Shown in pieces: positions 1 through 8,180 of a DNA stretch of 64,000 bases. Source of the stretch: an uncultured Negativicutes bacterium (GTDB lineage Bacteria > Bacillota > Negativicutes > Veillonellales > Megasphaeraceae); contig CAADUJ010000012.1 in assembly GCA_900752195.1 (NCBI GenBank), positions 73,941-137,940 on the forward strand, read 5' to 3'. Within the stretch, counting starts at the first letter, position 1. Every line of letters starts with the position of its first letter. Both the position numbers and the translations under genes were made by a program. The notes under the pieces were generated by a model, which saw only the letters and a program-made list of their open reading frames with translations, was not told where the DNA came from and did not search any database.

Positions 1-88
1 CCGCATTTTTGAGCAGTTCGGCGCCGCGGACTGTCATGAGGCCTATGTCGCCAGGGCCGGCACCGATGAGATATACTATACCTTTCAT
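1..88 (-). CDS. cobA: Uroporphyrinogen-III C-methyltransferase (SUMT), N-terminal fragment
   Basis: Only the first 29 codons are inside the window; the gene runs off the left edge. The peptide begins MKGIVYLIGAGPGDIGLMTV, the glycine-rich N-terminal signature of SAM-dependent uroporphyrinogen-III and precorrin methylases. The enzyme methylates uroporphyrinogen III to precorrin-2, the branch point to siroheme and cobalamin. Its ATG overlaps the hemC stop by 4 bases (ATGA), so it is the last visible gene of a sirC-hemC operon. Many Firmicutes carry a fusion to HemD here; the window does not show whether this one does. Confidence 0.85.
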   Translation of the reverse strand, partial: MKGIVYLIGAGPGDIGLMTVRGAELLKNA

Positions 89-1029
89 GATTGTTCCGCC
101 TTTCCGAGAATATCGTGAATAATGGAAGTGCCACCTTGTCCAAGTATAGACAGGGCGGCATCCCGACCAATCTGAGTTGCCTGGTCAGGCGTGCCTTCTA
201 TATGGCAGCGGTAGCACTGTGTTCCATCTGGTGAACCCAGCATGGCATAGAGGGTAAGCGTTTTTCCTTCCCACATAGCTGTAGCACCAGCAGGTATTTT
301 GCAAGAACCACCTAAGGTAGAAAGAAATGCTCGTTCGGCCGTCGTTTCGATGGTGGTCCTGGCATCGGAAAGAACGTCTACGAGGGACTGAATGTAGTCG
401 TCACGGCAACGGATTTCTATGGCAAGTGCTCCTTGTCCCGATGCAGGGATAAAGGTGTCAGCCGAAAGCTCAGTTGTAATGCGATGATCCAGTTTTAATC
501 GTTTCAATCCTGCTGCGGCGAGGACGATACCGTCATATTGTCCCTGGTCCAGCTTTTTTAGGCGCGTGTCGACATTGCCACGCAAGTCGCAAATGTTTAA
601 ATCGGGACGCAAGGCGAGAAGCTGGGAGCGACGGCGCAGGCTCGATGTGCCGACGACGCCGTGAGGTGGCACATCTTCCAGTGTACGATACGAGGGGGAG
701 AGAAACGCATCGCATCGTGCACTACGTGCCGTAATGGCACCAATCATAAGACCTGGTGCCAGGTCTGAGGGCATATCTTTCAAGCTATGGACAGCCATGT
801 CGATTTCACCGCTCTTGATTTCTCGTTCAATTTCTTCCGTAAAGAGTCCCTTGCTGCCAATGGCACTCAAGGGACGGTCCAAAATGACGTCACCGGTGGT
901 GACAATCGGTTTGATTGTAATTTCCAGGGAGGGAAAATGGCGCTTCAGTTCATCTGCCACGTAGGTCGTCTGTGTCATGGCGAGCTTGCTTTTCCGCGTC
1001 CCTATCGTAATGGGTCGGAGTTTGTTCAT
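85..1029 (-). CDS. hemC: Hydroxymethylbilane synthase (porphobilinogen deaminase)
   Basis: This 314-residue protein has the usual length for HemC. It begins with the family pattern IGTRKSKLAMTQT, contains GSKGLFTEEIE and HSLKDMP, and has the cofactor-binding cysteine in GGSCKIPAG near residue 245. The enzyme polymerises four porphobilinogens into hydroxymethylbilane in the cytoplasm. The start overlaps the sirC stop and the stop overlaps the next methyltransferase start, both as ATGA, so translation is probably coupled. No hemA gene is next to it, unlike the common hemA-sirC-hemC order. Confidence 0.97.
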   Translation of the reverse strand: MNKLRPITIGTRKSKLAMTQTTYVADELKRHFPSLEITIKPIVTTGDVILDRPLSAIGSKGLFTEEIEREIKSGEIDMAVHSLKDMPSDLAPGLMIGAITARSARCDAFLSPSYRTLEDVPPHGVVGTSSLRRRSQLLALRPDLNICDLRGNVDTRLKKLDQGQYDGIVLAAAGLKRLKLDHRITTELSADTFIPASGQGALAIEIRCRDDYIQSLVDVLSDARTTIETTAERAFLSTLGGSCKIPAGATAMWEGKTLTLYAMLGSPDGTQCYRCHIEGTPDQATQIGRDAALSILGQGGTSIIHDILGKAEQS

Positions 1030-1670
1030 TTTTTTCGCTCCTTAAAAAAGACGTCTAGTTCTTCGTGGAGTAGATGTAAAGCCTCTTGTATGCGATGGGT
1101 TTCTATGTATTCCATGATTTGATTCGTCAAGGCGCCGCGCCAGAATGTTTGGCGTTCCTGTGGCGTCGTAAGACGCGACATGGCTTCGTTTCTGAGTTCG
1201 CCTAAACCGTTCAGCAGCTCACCGTATTCTGAGGGAAATTCTTTTTCCAGACGTTGGCGGATTTTTCTCGACAAAGCGGGAGACTTCCCGTTTGTCGAAA
1301 TGGTCAGGAGCAGATCACCGCGACGTATGACTGATGGTGTGGCCCAATTGCTCTGAGACGGACAATCGCAGACATTTACGAGTTGTTTCCTGGAAAGAGC
1401 TTCCTTGGCGGCTCTTTCGTTGACGGCACTGTCATCAGAACAGCAGAGGACGAGAAAATAGCCTTCTTCGTCTCCTTTTTCATAGGGGCGTTCTTTCAAG
1501 GTGACCTGCGCATGAGTTCCATAGGAAAGAACGGCCCGGCAAAAGTGAGGAGCTATGACAGTGACGTTGCCATGGGCCGCTAAGAGGCCTTTGATTTTGC
1601 CGGCGGCAACCGTGCCGCCACCGATGACAAGGCATGGCTTGTCATCGAGAAACAGGTTAATAGGATACAT
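1026..1670 (-). CDS. sirC: Precorrin-2 dehydrogenase / sirohydrochlorin ferrochelatase type protein
   Basis: The 214-residue protein starts MYPINLFLDDKPCLVIGGG, a Rossmann NAD-binding motif typical of the CysG N-terminal half and of Met8/SirC proteins. The family oxidises precorrin-2 to sirohydrochlorin and may chelate the metal. I chose the ATG at 1670 because the conserved fold starts there and AGAGAGG lies upstream; the frame is open for another 55 codons but that part has no family similarity. The adjacent hemC and SUMT genes support a role in siroheme or cobalamin precursor supply. Confidence 0.9.
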   Translation of the reverse strand: MYPINLFLDDKPCLVIGGGTVAAGKIKGLLAAHGNVTVIAPHFCRAVLSYGTHAQVTLKERPYEKGDEEGYFLVLCCSDDSAVNERAAKEALSRKQLVNVCDCPSQSNWATPSVIRRGDLLLTISTNGKSPALSRKIRQRLEKEFPSEYGELLNGLGELRNEAMSRLTTPQERQTFWRGALTNQIMEYIETHRIQEALHLLHEELDVFFKERKK

Positions 1671-1683
1671 ATGCCGACCTCTC

Positions 1684-1971
1684 TTACGTATCTTCTGGGA
1701 CGTAGAGAGCATCATATTCATGATGTCTCTTGAGCCAGGCTGCAGCATAGGTACAGGTGGCCCGGGTCCGTTTCTGTTCTTGTGCGATGACGTCTGCTGC
1801 GGCAGCGACGAGCTTACCGGCCAGACCTTTGCCATTCATAGAGCTATCTACTTCGGTATGATAAATATCATAGAGCCCATCTTCTTGAAGAGTAAAATTG
1901 ATTTCTCCTACTTTTTTTGCATCGGCATACAATGTGATGCCGTTATCGGTCCGTTTCATTGTAATTTCCAT
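1684..1971 (-). CDS. Small GNAT-family N-acetyltransferase (YjdJ-like)
   Basis: This is a compact protein of about 95 residues with the YjdJ/Gcn5-like pattern: an N-terminal beta sheet, then VDSSMNGKGLAGKLV, which matches the acetyl-CoA-binding Q/RxxGxG/A loop region in reduced form, and a C-terminal YAAAWLKRHHEY segment. The acceptor is unknown. AAGGAGGT lies directly before an ATG at 1980, so the ATG at 1971 has the better spacing and is used here. The gene is first in the sirC-hemC transcript with a 13-base gap, but a role in tetrapyrrole synthesis is not implied. Confidence 0.8.
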   Translation of the reverse strand: MEITMKRTDNGITLYADAKKVGEINFTLQEDGLYDIYHTEVDSSMNGKGLAGKLVAAAADVIAQEQKRTRATCTYAAAWLKRHHEYDALYVPEDT

Positions 1972-2124
1972 AGGACTCATACCTCCTTGGCCGTAATAAC
2001 TTTTATTATACATCTATTATAGGTCTATAGTATAGCAAATGTTGATTGTAAAATACGTTGTTCTTACAACGAAAGCAGGATGAATCGTATGTTTGCTGAA
2101 AAGACCGATAATTGGCGTTGTATC

Positions 2125-2156
2125 TTGACGGCATGGCACTACGATGATAGTATAAT
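2125..2156 (+). promoter_or_regulatory. Candidate sigma-70 type promoter of the carboxypeptidase gene
   Basis: TTGACG at 2125-2130 is followed after 17 bases by TAGTAT at 2148-2153, overlapping a perfect TATAAT at 2151-2156 (20-base spacing). The predicted start is about 95 bases before the gene. The spacing ambiguity lowers confidence. Confidence 0.5.
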
Positions 2157-2255
2157 AAATTATAAAAAAAATAACGTCAATGCCTTTTTAGAAGATAAAC
2201 ACTTTATAACAAGCAAGACGTTCTCTGGTGTAGGGGTAAGGAGGAAATAGGTCAA

Positions 2256-3092
2256 ATGATTTCATTTATGAAACGTATTTTTGTATCCATTGTCGTCATG
2301 GCATGCATGTCCGGCGGTGCAGCTATTGCCGTACAAGCCTATGTTCCGTCGACGGCTGCCGAAGCGGCTGTCCTTATGGATGTCGATACGGGAAAAATCT
2401 TATATCGCGTCAATCCCAGCAAATGGGTCCATCCGGCAAGTACGACGAAAATCGTCACGTATATTACGGCGCTTGATCAAGGTAAGGACAAGCTCGATGA
2501 ACCACTTCAGATTTCCTGGAACGCTGCCAATACGGAACCGTCTAGTCTCGGAATTGCGCCAGGTGACAAGCTTACGGTCCGGGAAGCGTTGAAGGGGATG
2601 ATGGTCGTATCGGGCAATGATGCGGCTGTTGCCGTTGCCGAAACACTGGGAGGCTCTGTCGAAGGCTTTGCCAAGATGATGAATGAAGAAGCTGTCAAGA
2701 TGGGTGCTACTCACTCTCACTTCATCAATCCTAATGGACTTACGGCATCAGGTCATTACACAACTGCTGTCGATATGGCCCGTATGGCGGCATACGGATT
2801 GAAGCACTATCCAGAATTTGCATCGACCGTATCTATGACAGCCTATAACGTGCGGTATCTTGATGGACACACGAAATATGTTACGACGACAAACCGCTTT
2901 TTAAAGAGTGGTTATGACGGTGCCAATGGCGTAAAGACGGGGTATACCATGGCAGCTGGCGATTGTCTTGTCGCATCAGCGACGCGCAATGGGCATACTC
3001 TTGTCGTAGCACTGTTCAATGATGATAATCGCTGGGAAGATGCTCCAGCCATTTTAGATTACGGCTTCCGCCGTCTTCAAACAGGGCGCTGA
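2256..3092 (+). CDS. D-alanyl-D-alanine carboxypeptidase (peptidase S11, DacF/PBP5 type)
   Basis: This 278-residue secreted penicillin-binding protein trims the terminal D-Ala from peptidoglycan stem peptides. A signal peptide spans about residues 1-30. The three active-site motifs are in order: STTK (SxxK) near residue 63, SGN near residue 120 and KTG near residue 225. It ends soon after the catalytic domain, so it lacks the C-terminal domain and amphipathic anchor of longer homologues such as PBP5. A strong AAGGAGG site lies 12 bases before the ATG; the ATG at 2268 is a possible alternative. It is monocistronic or precedes the response regulator by 25 bases. Confidence 0.95.
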   Translation: MISFMKRIFVSIVVMACMSGGAAIAVQAYVPSTAAEAAVLMDVDTGKILYRVNPSKWVHPASTTKIVTYITALDQGKDKLDEPLQISWNAANTEPSSLGIAPGDKLTVREALKGMMVVSGNDAAVAVAETLGGSVEGFAKMMNEEAVKMGATHSHFINPNGLTASGHYTTAVDMARMAAYGLKHYPEFASTVSMTAYNVRYLDGHTKYVTTTNRFLKSGYDGANGVKTGYTMAAGDCLVASATRNGHTLVVALFNDDNRWEDAPAILDYGFRRLQTGR

Positions 3093-3117
3093 GTCCTGAT
3101 TCCAAGGGGTGTATACA

Positions 3118-3825
3118 ATGGCTCATATACTTATTATCGAACACGATGAATTGATTGCCGCCATGGAGCGGGATTTCCTGTTACAAGCAGACTTTACAGT
3201 CAGTGTGGCAAGGACGGCTAAAGAAGGGGTGAAAACCCTCCGTGGTGCGGCCATCGATGCCATCATCCTTACATGTGACCTTCCTGATATGGACGGCCTT
3301 TCCCTTTGCAAACGTATTCGGGAAACAAAGAGTATTCCCATTTTGTTCATTTCTTCCCGAACGGGAGATGACGATGTCGTGGCCGGACTGGAAGCGGGTG
3401 CAGATGACTACATCAAAAAACCGTTCAATCCGACAGAAATGGTAGCCCGTCTTAAAGCCCATATCCGTATTCATGACATGCTCGCCACGACGGCGCCACA
3501 GGAAAAAGATGAAACGCTGCCAGATATCGAAAGTGGTGATTTGAAGATTTATATCAACCGTCATCAAGTATTCCGTGGAAATCATGAAATTAACCTGACA
3601 GGCAAGGAATTCAGTCTCCTCGTATTTTTGGCACAACATCCGAACGAGGTCCTTTCCAAAAAATGCCTTTTTGAAAAGATCTGGCATCTTGATGCCCTTG
3701 GAGAAATGGCTACCGTCACCGTTCATGTCAACAGGCTGCGCGATAAGCTCAATGAGGTGCAGCCTGAGTTTACGGCTATTGAAACGGTGTGGTGCAACGG
3801 GTATCGTTTCCGCAAGGACGATTGA
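3118..3825 (+). CDS. OmpR-family response regulator (no adjacent histidine kinase)
   Basis: The 235-residue protein has an N-terminal receiver domain (about 1-115) with the phosphoacceptor Asp in TCDLPDMDG and the conserved Lys in YIKKPFNP. A C-terminal winged-helix DNA-binding domain follows (TGKEFSLLVFLAQHPNEV and VHVNRLRDKL). The start is the ATG at 3118, nine bases after AAGGGG; a GTG nine bases earlier overlaps that site. No histidine kinase lies on either side, so its partner is elsewhere or it is an orphan. The target genes are unknown. Confidence 0.92.
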   Translation: MAHILIIEHDELIAAMERDFLLQADFTVSVARTAKEGVKTLRGAAIDAIILTCDLPDMDGLSLCKRIRETKSIPILFISSRTGDDDVVAGLEAGADDYIKKPFNPTEMVARLKAHIRIHDMLATTAPQEKDETLPDIESGDLKIYINRHQVFRGNHEINLTGKEFSLLVFLAQHPNEVLSKKCLFEKIWHLDALGEMATVTVHVNRLRDKLNEVQPEFTAIETVWCNGYRFRKDD

Positions 3826-3841
3826 GAGAGGAGATGAGACT

Positions 3842-4711
3842 ATGTCTCCACGGCAGGCGATGGCATGTGTCATCACAGCAGGGGCCATGTGGGGGACAAT
3901 TAGTATTTTTGTCCGCCACCTGGACTCTATGGGGTTATCGGCTATGCAGATTTGCTTTGTCCGCACACTGGTAGCGCTGGTCGTCTTATTTTTGGCACTC
4001 GCTCTGTTCCGTAAAGAGTTATTGTGCATTTCCATTACGGATTGCCCGATTTTTATTTGTACAGGCATTATCAGCTACGCTCTCTTTGGAACGTCCTATT
4101 TTTTGTCCGTCTCGACCGGGGAAGTAGCCGTTGCAGCAGTATTGCTATATACATCGCCTATATTTGTCATGATTTTTTCTATTTTGCTTTTCCACGAGTC
4201 ATTGACAAAATGGAAGATAGGCGCCCTGTTCTCTACGTGCACAGGCTGCGTCCTTGTATCAGGCGTCTTGTCGGGCTCGTTGACACTTCCCTTATTTGCT
4301 ATTGCTACAGGTCTTGCAGCAGGCTTCTTCTACAGCACGTATTCCATCTTTAGTCATTATGCTCTCCAAAAACATCATCCTATCACGATAACGTTCTATA
4401 CATTTGTTTTTGCCGTTCTTTTCTTAGCGCCATTCAGTCACCCCGCTGCATTGGTGAATACGTTTTCGGCGTCGCCGCAGGGACTCTGGTATGTGTTGGG
4501 CATCGCCCTGATCTGCACGGTATTTCCCTATGGATTATACAATGTTGGACTGAACCATATGGAAACGAGCAAAGCCGCTATTTTGGCAACGGTAGAGCCT
4601 CTGGTAGGAGCTTTCATCGGTGTTCTTGTCTTCGGTGAAATACTGACTCCGGCCAAATTTGTAGGGATGGTCCTCATCGTATCTTCCATATTTTTATTGA
4701 ATCACCGATAA
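3842..4711 (+). CDS. EamA/DMT-family transporter
   Basis: The 289-residue integral membrane protein has about ten hydrophobic helices arranged as two EamA repeats. The second repeat begins near FAIATGLAAGFFYSTYSIF, and the C-terminal signature is EPLVGAFIGVLVFGE. The family exports metabolites or exchanges solutes; the substrate cannot be read from sequence. I chose the ATG at 3842 behind GAGAGGAG; a longer in-frame extension overlaps the response regulator gene and is not membrane-like. It follows that gene by 16 bases and may be co-transcribed. Confidence 0.9.
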   Translation: MSPRQAMACVITAGAMWGTISIFVRHLDSMGLSAMQICFVRTLVALVVLFLALALFRKELLCISITDCPIFICTGIISYALFGTSYFLSVSTGEVAVAAVLLYTSPIFVMIFSILLFHESLTKWKIGALFSTCTGCVLVSGVLSGSLTLPLFAIATGLAAGFFYSTYSIFSHYALQKHHPITITFYTFVFAVLFLAPFSHPAALVNTFSASPQGLWYVLGIALICTVFPYGLYNVGLNHMETSKAAILATVEPLVGAFIGVLVFGEILTPAKFVGMVLIVSSIFLLNHR

Positions 4712-4839
4712 TTGAGATGGAAAGGGGTGGCCTTTTAGGAGATGCACGATATAAGTAGTGGATTTATACCCCTTATCTGATGTATAATTAACTAGATATG
4801 CCTTTTGACGTATCGCATTTTAAAGCAGGAGGATTGAAT

Positions 4840-5553
4840 ATGGCTGATGATCGCATCATTACGGCGTTAGATGTGTCTACCATGGATGACGTAGCGTATT
4901 ATGTAGATACCTTGGGAGATGCTGTTTCCTTTTATAAAGTAGGAATGGAATTATTTTACAGCGTAGGCCCTGATGCTGTTCGGTATTTAAAGAGCCAAGG
5001 GAAACATGTATTTCTCGATTTAAAGCTCCATGATATTCCCAATACTGTCGCGCAGAGCGTCCGTGCGCTGACGCGTCTTGGCGCAGATTTTTTGACAATT
5101 CATGGAACTGGAGGCAGAGCTATGATGGAGGCTGCCGCTGATGCGGCAAAAGATGAGGCAGTCCGCTTATCTATTGAGAGACCGCGTCTTCTGGCCGTTA
5201 CGGTCCTCACCAGTGTCGATGAAGCAGCCTGGCAGGAAATTGGCGGTAAATACAGCATTGCCGAAACGGTGAAGAACCTGGCAAAGATGGCTAAGGAAGC
5301 CGGTGTCGATGGCACCGTGTCTTCGCCGTATGAAGCAAAGGAAATTCGCCAGATGAATGGGCCTGATTTTCTTATCGTCACGCCAGGAATTCGCCCTTCC
5401 TTTGCTGTAGCGAACGATCAAAAGCGGTTTACTACACCATCAGAGGCACTTGCTGATGGTGCTTCCCACCTTGTTATTGGCAGACCGATTACGAAAGCCA
5501 AAAATCCGGTGGCAGCAGTACATGCGATTTTAGATGAAATACAGGGGGTCTAA
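4840..5553 (+). CDS. pyrF: Orotidine 5'-phosphate decarboxylase
   Basis: The 237-residue protein decarboxylates OMP to UMP, the last step of pyrimidine synthesis. The catalytic Asp/Lys tetrad lies in FLDLKLHDIPNTV near residue 60, and the phosphate-binding end contains LVIGRPITKAKNP. The start is the ATG at 4840 behind AGGAGG. pyrE follows after only four bases, so the pair forms an operon. A TATAAT-like -10 is at 4783-4788 without a convincing -35. No PyrR-type attenuator was seen. Confidence 0.97.
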   Translation: MADDRIITALDVSTMDDVAYYVDTLGDAVSFYKVGMELFYSVGPDAVRYLKSQGKHVFLDLKLHDIPNTVAQSVRALTRLGADFLTIHGTGGRAMMEAAADAAKDEAVRLSIERPRLLAVTVLTSVDEAAWQEIGGKYSIAETVKNLAKMAKEAGVDGTVSSPYEAKEIRQMNGPDFLIVTPGIRPSFAVANDQKRFTTPSEALADGASHLVIGRPITKAKNPVAAVHAILDEIQGV

Positions 5554-5557
5554 TATC

Positions 5558-6145
5558 ATGATGACAGAAGAACAAGTAAGACAGTTACTGGTTGAAACGA
5601 AGGCCGTATTGGAAGGCCATTTTCTCCTTACATCGGGGTTGCATAGCCCCTTGTATGTAGAAAAATTCAATGTGCTTCAGCATCCGGAATACACGGAAAA
5701 ACTTTGTAAGGAATTGGCAGAACATTTTAAGGACCAGAACGTACAGACCGTCATGGGACCTATGACGGGCGGTATCCTCTTGGCTCATGAAGTCGGCAAA
5801 GCTTTAGGTACACGGGCTATTTTTACAGAACGTGAAAAAGGTGTGATGACGTTGCGTCGCGGCTTCCATATCGAACCGGGGGAACGTGTCCTCATCGTCG
5901 AAGATATTGTCACGACAGGTGGCTCTGTAAAAGAAGTAGTAGATGTCGTGAAACAAGCAGGTGGGGAAATCGTCGGCGTCGGCCTTCTCGTCGATCGCAG
6001 CGGCGGAAAAGCTGAGTTTGGCATCCCGAAGGATAAAGTCCATGCCTTGTTACATCTGACTGTCCCGACGTATAAGCCTGAAGAATGTCCACTTTGCAAA
6101 AAAGGCGTTGCCATGACGGAACGAGGAAGTCATCATTTGAAATAA
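5558..6145 (+). CDS. pyrE: Orotate phosphoribosyltransferase
   Basis: The 195-residue enzyme joins orotate and PRPP to form OMP. The PRPP-binding motif is VLIVEDIVTTGGS near residue 113, and the flexible catalytic loop with FTEREKG lies before it. AGGGGG at 5543-5548 fits the ATG at 5558. The C-terminus carries a CPLC pair before a short basic tail, as in several Firmicute and archaeal-type PyrE proteins. It completes the pathway with pyrF immediately upstream. Confidence 0.96.
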   Translation: MMTEEQVRQLLVETKAVLEGHFLLTSGLHSPLYVEKFNVLQHPEYTEKLCKELAEHFKDQNVQTVMGPMTGGILLAHEVGKALGTRAIFTEREKGVMTLRRGFHIEPGERVLIVEDIVTTGGSVKEVVDVVKQAGGEIVGVGLLVDRSGGKAEFGIPKDKVHALLHLTVPTYKPEECPLCKKGVAMTERGSHHLK

Positions 6146-6172
6146 CATATGTAACTAGGAGAGATTCAGATT

Positions 6173-7111
6173 ATGTTGGAAATGTTATGGTCTATATTAC
6201 CTTTTTTTAATGCTGGTCTTGTGGCGTCGGTTTTTGCCCGATTTACAGGAATGAACATGAGCATGTGTACAGTCCTTACACTTCTGTATCTGGGAGCAAC
6301 GCCAATCGAAGCCGTCGTAGCCATGCTATTATTCAATGTCTTCACATTCTTTACAATTTATTCGCAGCAACATCTTATGCGGCCTAAGGATTTCCGATTC
6401 TTTCCGGGAATCAAGATCGTCATTCCGGTGTTACTTATGATTGCCATTACGGCTGTGAGTCCCTTTTTGGGCATCGTTTTCTTTGTCGCCGTATTTCTCA
6501 TGGAAATCTTTGCCAAGCTCTATGGTGACATGAGTAAGAAAAATCGGCCTAGTCGGAATGAGCTCGTTACGATGTGCGCTATTGGTACGGTTTCCTTAGC
6601 GGTAGGTCTCGTACTGTTACAGTTTATACCGAAGGAATGGTATTTTGCCTTTGATGGATTCATCATTTTGCTCTATTGCCTTCTCGTATGGCGCAGCAAT
6701 GATCGTAATGCCTTTTCCAATTCGTGGGACCGCATTCTCTACGGAACGACATTCTTTACCGGTCTGACGGGTATTGATGGGTCTGATTGGCTGGGGGCTA
6801 TGCGTCGCAATAAGGAATCTCTCTTATCGCGGTGCTATCCGATTGTCATTAATACGTCCATGATATTTGGCCTTATCATTACGTATTTCTTCTATCACTA
6901 TTTCTCTTTAGGAGCGCTCTTTACATCTATTGGTGCTGCCCTTGGCATCCGCTTCTTTGGACTCTATACACATGGAACGCGAGGAAAATTCTCGTACCTG
7001 GCCTTAGGTATCACCGTGCTGACAGTGCTCATTTTCATGCTGATTCAGCCAGATCCGACAGGATTCCCTCACCTTTCGCAAGACCTTGAACAAGATACGT
7101 TCCGCTGGTAA
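6173..7111 (+). CDS. Polytopic membrane protein, possibly TSUP (TauE/SafE) family
   Basis: This 312-residue protein has about eight to nine hydrophobic segments and a short charged loop in the middle (GDMSKKNRPSRNE). The two halves show a loose repeat, and the pattern of Gly and Pro in the first helices (LYLGATPIEAVVAMLL) resembles the TauE/SafE anion exporter family, but I am not sure of that assignment. It lies 27 bases after pyrE and ends at a strong terminator, so it could travel with the pyrimidine genes. Whether it moves a related anion is only a guess. Confidence 0.6.
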   Translation: MLEMLWSILPFFNAGLVASVFARFTGMNMSMCTVLTLLYLGATPIEAVVAMLLFNVFTFFTIYSQQHLMRPKDFRFFPGIKIVIPVLLMIAITAVSPFLGIVFFVAVFLMEIFAKLYGDMSKKNRPSRNELVTMCAIGTVSLAVGLVLLQFIPKEWYFAFDGFIILLYCLLVWRSNDRNAFSNSWDRILYGTTFFTGLTGIDGSDWLGAMRRNKESLLSRCYPIVINTSMIFGLIITYFFYHYFSLGALFTSIGAALGIRFFGLYTHGTRGKFSYLALGITVLTVLIFMLIQPDPTGFPHLSQDLEQDTFRW

Positions 7112-7115
7112 TGAA

Positions 7116-7148
7116 AAACACCGACCCTTTGTGGATCGGTGTTTTTTT
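7116..7148. terminator. Bidirectional rho-independent terminator
   Basis: ACACCGA and TCGGTGT form a stem with an A-run before and a run of seven T after. It separates the convergent membrane-protein gene (plus) and EamA gene (minus) and can serve both. Confidence 0.85.
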
Positions 7149-8037
7149 ATGATCGTTGTAACGTAATGAGGAATACAGTGGCAATGATGCAGCCAAAGCC
7201 GATGAGCTCAGGAACATAAAATACGGTGCCGAGAAGGCAGGCCGAAGCGATAGAACTCGTGACCGGTTCTAATGTGCCTAAGAGCGTTGCCTTTACGGGA
7301 CCAATATCGCCGACGCCGCGGAGAAACAGGTTATAGGTAATGACTGTGCCAAAGACGATGACCAGAGCCAGCAGACCATAGCCAAAAGCATCGAGATTCG
7401 TCGTCATCGTCCACGGTTGATAGACGATGGTAAAGGCGAGGCCGGCAATGAACATTCCTACGGCGTTGATAAGGGTGCTGCCCCATTTTTGGACGAGTCT
7501 GGCGGCAAGAAAGGAATAACACACGCTGGCAACTGCCGTCAGGAGACCCCATTTCAAAGCCAGAGGTGATAAATTCACCGTTGATGGGTCGCCATGCGTA
7601 GAGATGAGGAAGACGCCAACAAGGGCGAGGACAACCGAAAGGCCTTCAGCCTTCGTGGGAAGGCGTCTGCACGTGATGCAGACTAATACGGAGACCATGA
7701 CGACACAAAGAGTCTGCAAAATAGCAGCCGTACCGGCATTGGAATAATCAATGGTGATATAGAAGGCTGTTTGACTCATGAGTAACCCGAAAATGGCATA
7801 ACAGACCAGCTGTACCAAGTCTTTTCGATGGTGTAGGAGCTGTCGTATAGCCCGGTGTTGGCGCGCGGCAAAGGCTAATAATAAAACGCCCCCTATGAGA
7901 AGACGGAGATTAGAAATCAAGAGGGGACCGGCATCGTAATGAGACAATAAATATTGTCCTGCCGTTCCGGAAAGCCCCCATATAATGGCACCGCCACTAG
8001 CACATGCATATCCCCGTAGTACATGGGGATTCTTCAC
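7147..8037 (-). CDS. EamA/DMT-family transporter
   Basis: About 296 residues with ten predicted helices in two EamA repeats; the first repeat begins RGYACASGGAIIWGLSGT and the last contains LEPVTSSIASACLLG. The GTG at 8037 is nine bases after AAGGAG and is preferred over the TTG at 8046, which touches that site. The substrate is unknown. It is transcribed towards the convergent terminator at 7116-7148 and stands between the pyrimidine and polyamine genes without clear linkage to either. Confidence 0.88.
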   Translation of the reverse strand: MKNPHVLRGYACASGGAIIWGLSGTAGQYLLSHYDAGPLLISNLRLLIGGVLLLAFAARQHRAIRQLLHHRKDLVQLVCYAIFGLLMSQTAFYITIDYSNAGTAAILQTLCVVMVSVLVCITCRRLPTKAEGLSVVLALVGVFLISTHGDPSTVNLSPLALKWGLLTAVASVCYSFLAARLVQKWGSTLINAVGMFIAGLAFTIVYQPWTMTTNLDAFGYGLLALVIVFGTVITYNLFLRGVGDIGPVKATLLGTLEPVTSSIASACLLGTVFYVPELIGFGCIIATVFLITLQRS

Positions 8038-8124
8038 GAATATCAACTCCTTATGTAGACGAACGTATGCTTACATATTATACCACATTTCTGCACGGAC
8101 TGAGTCGTCTGTACAGAAGGGACG

Positions 8125-8176
8125 CTAAAAAACGAACACTACCCAACCATCGCTTCAGGAGCAGCTGAGTAGTGTT
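8125..8176 (-). terminator. Terminator of the polyamine operon
   Basis: AACACTAC at 8135-8142 pairs with GTAGTGTT at 8169-8176. On the minus strand a run of six T follows the stem. It lies just after the nspC stop. Confidence 0.75.
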
Positions 8177-8180
8177 GGTA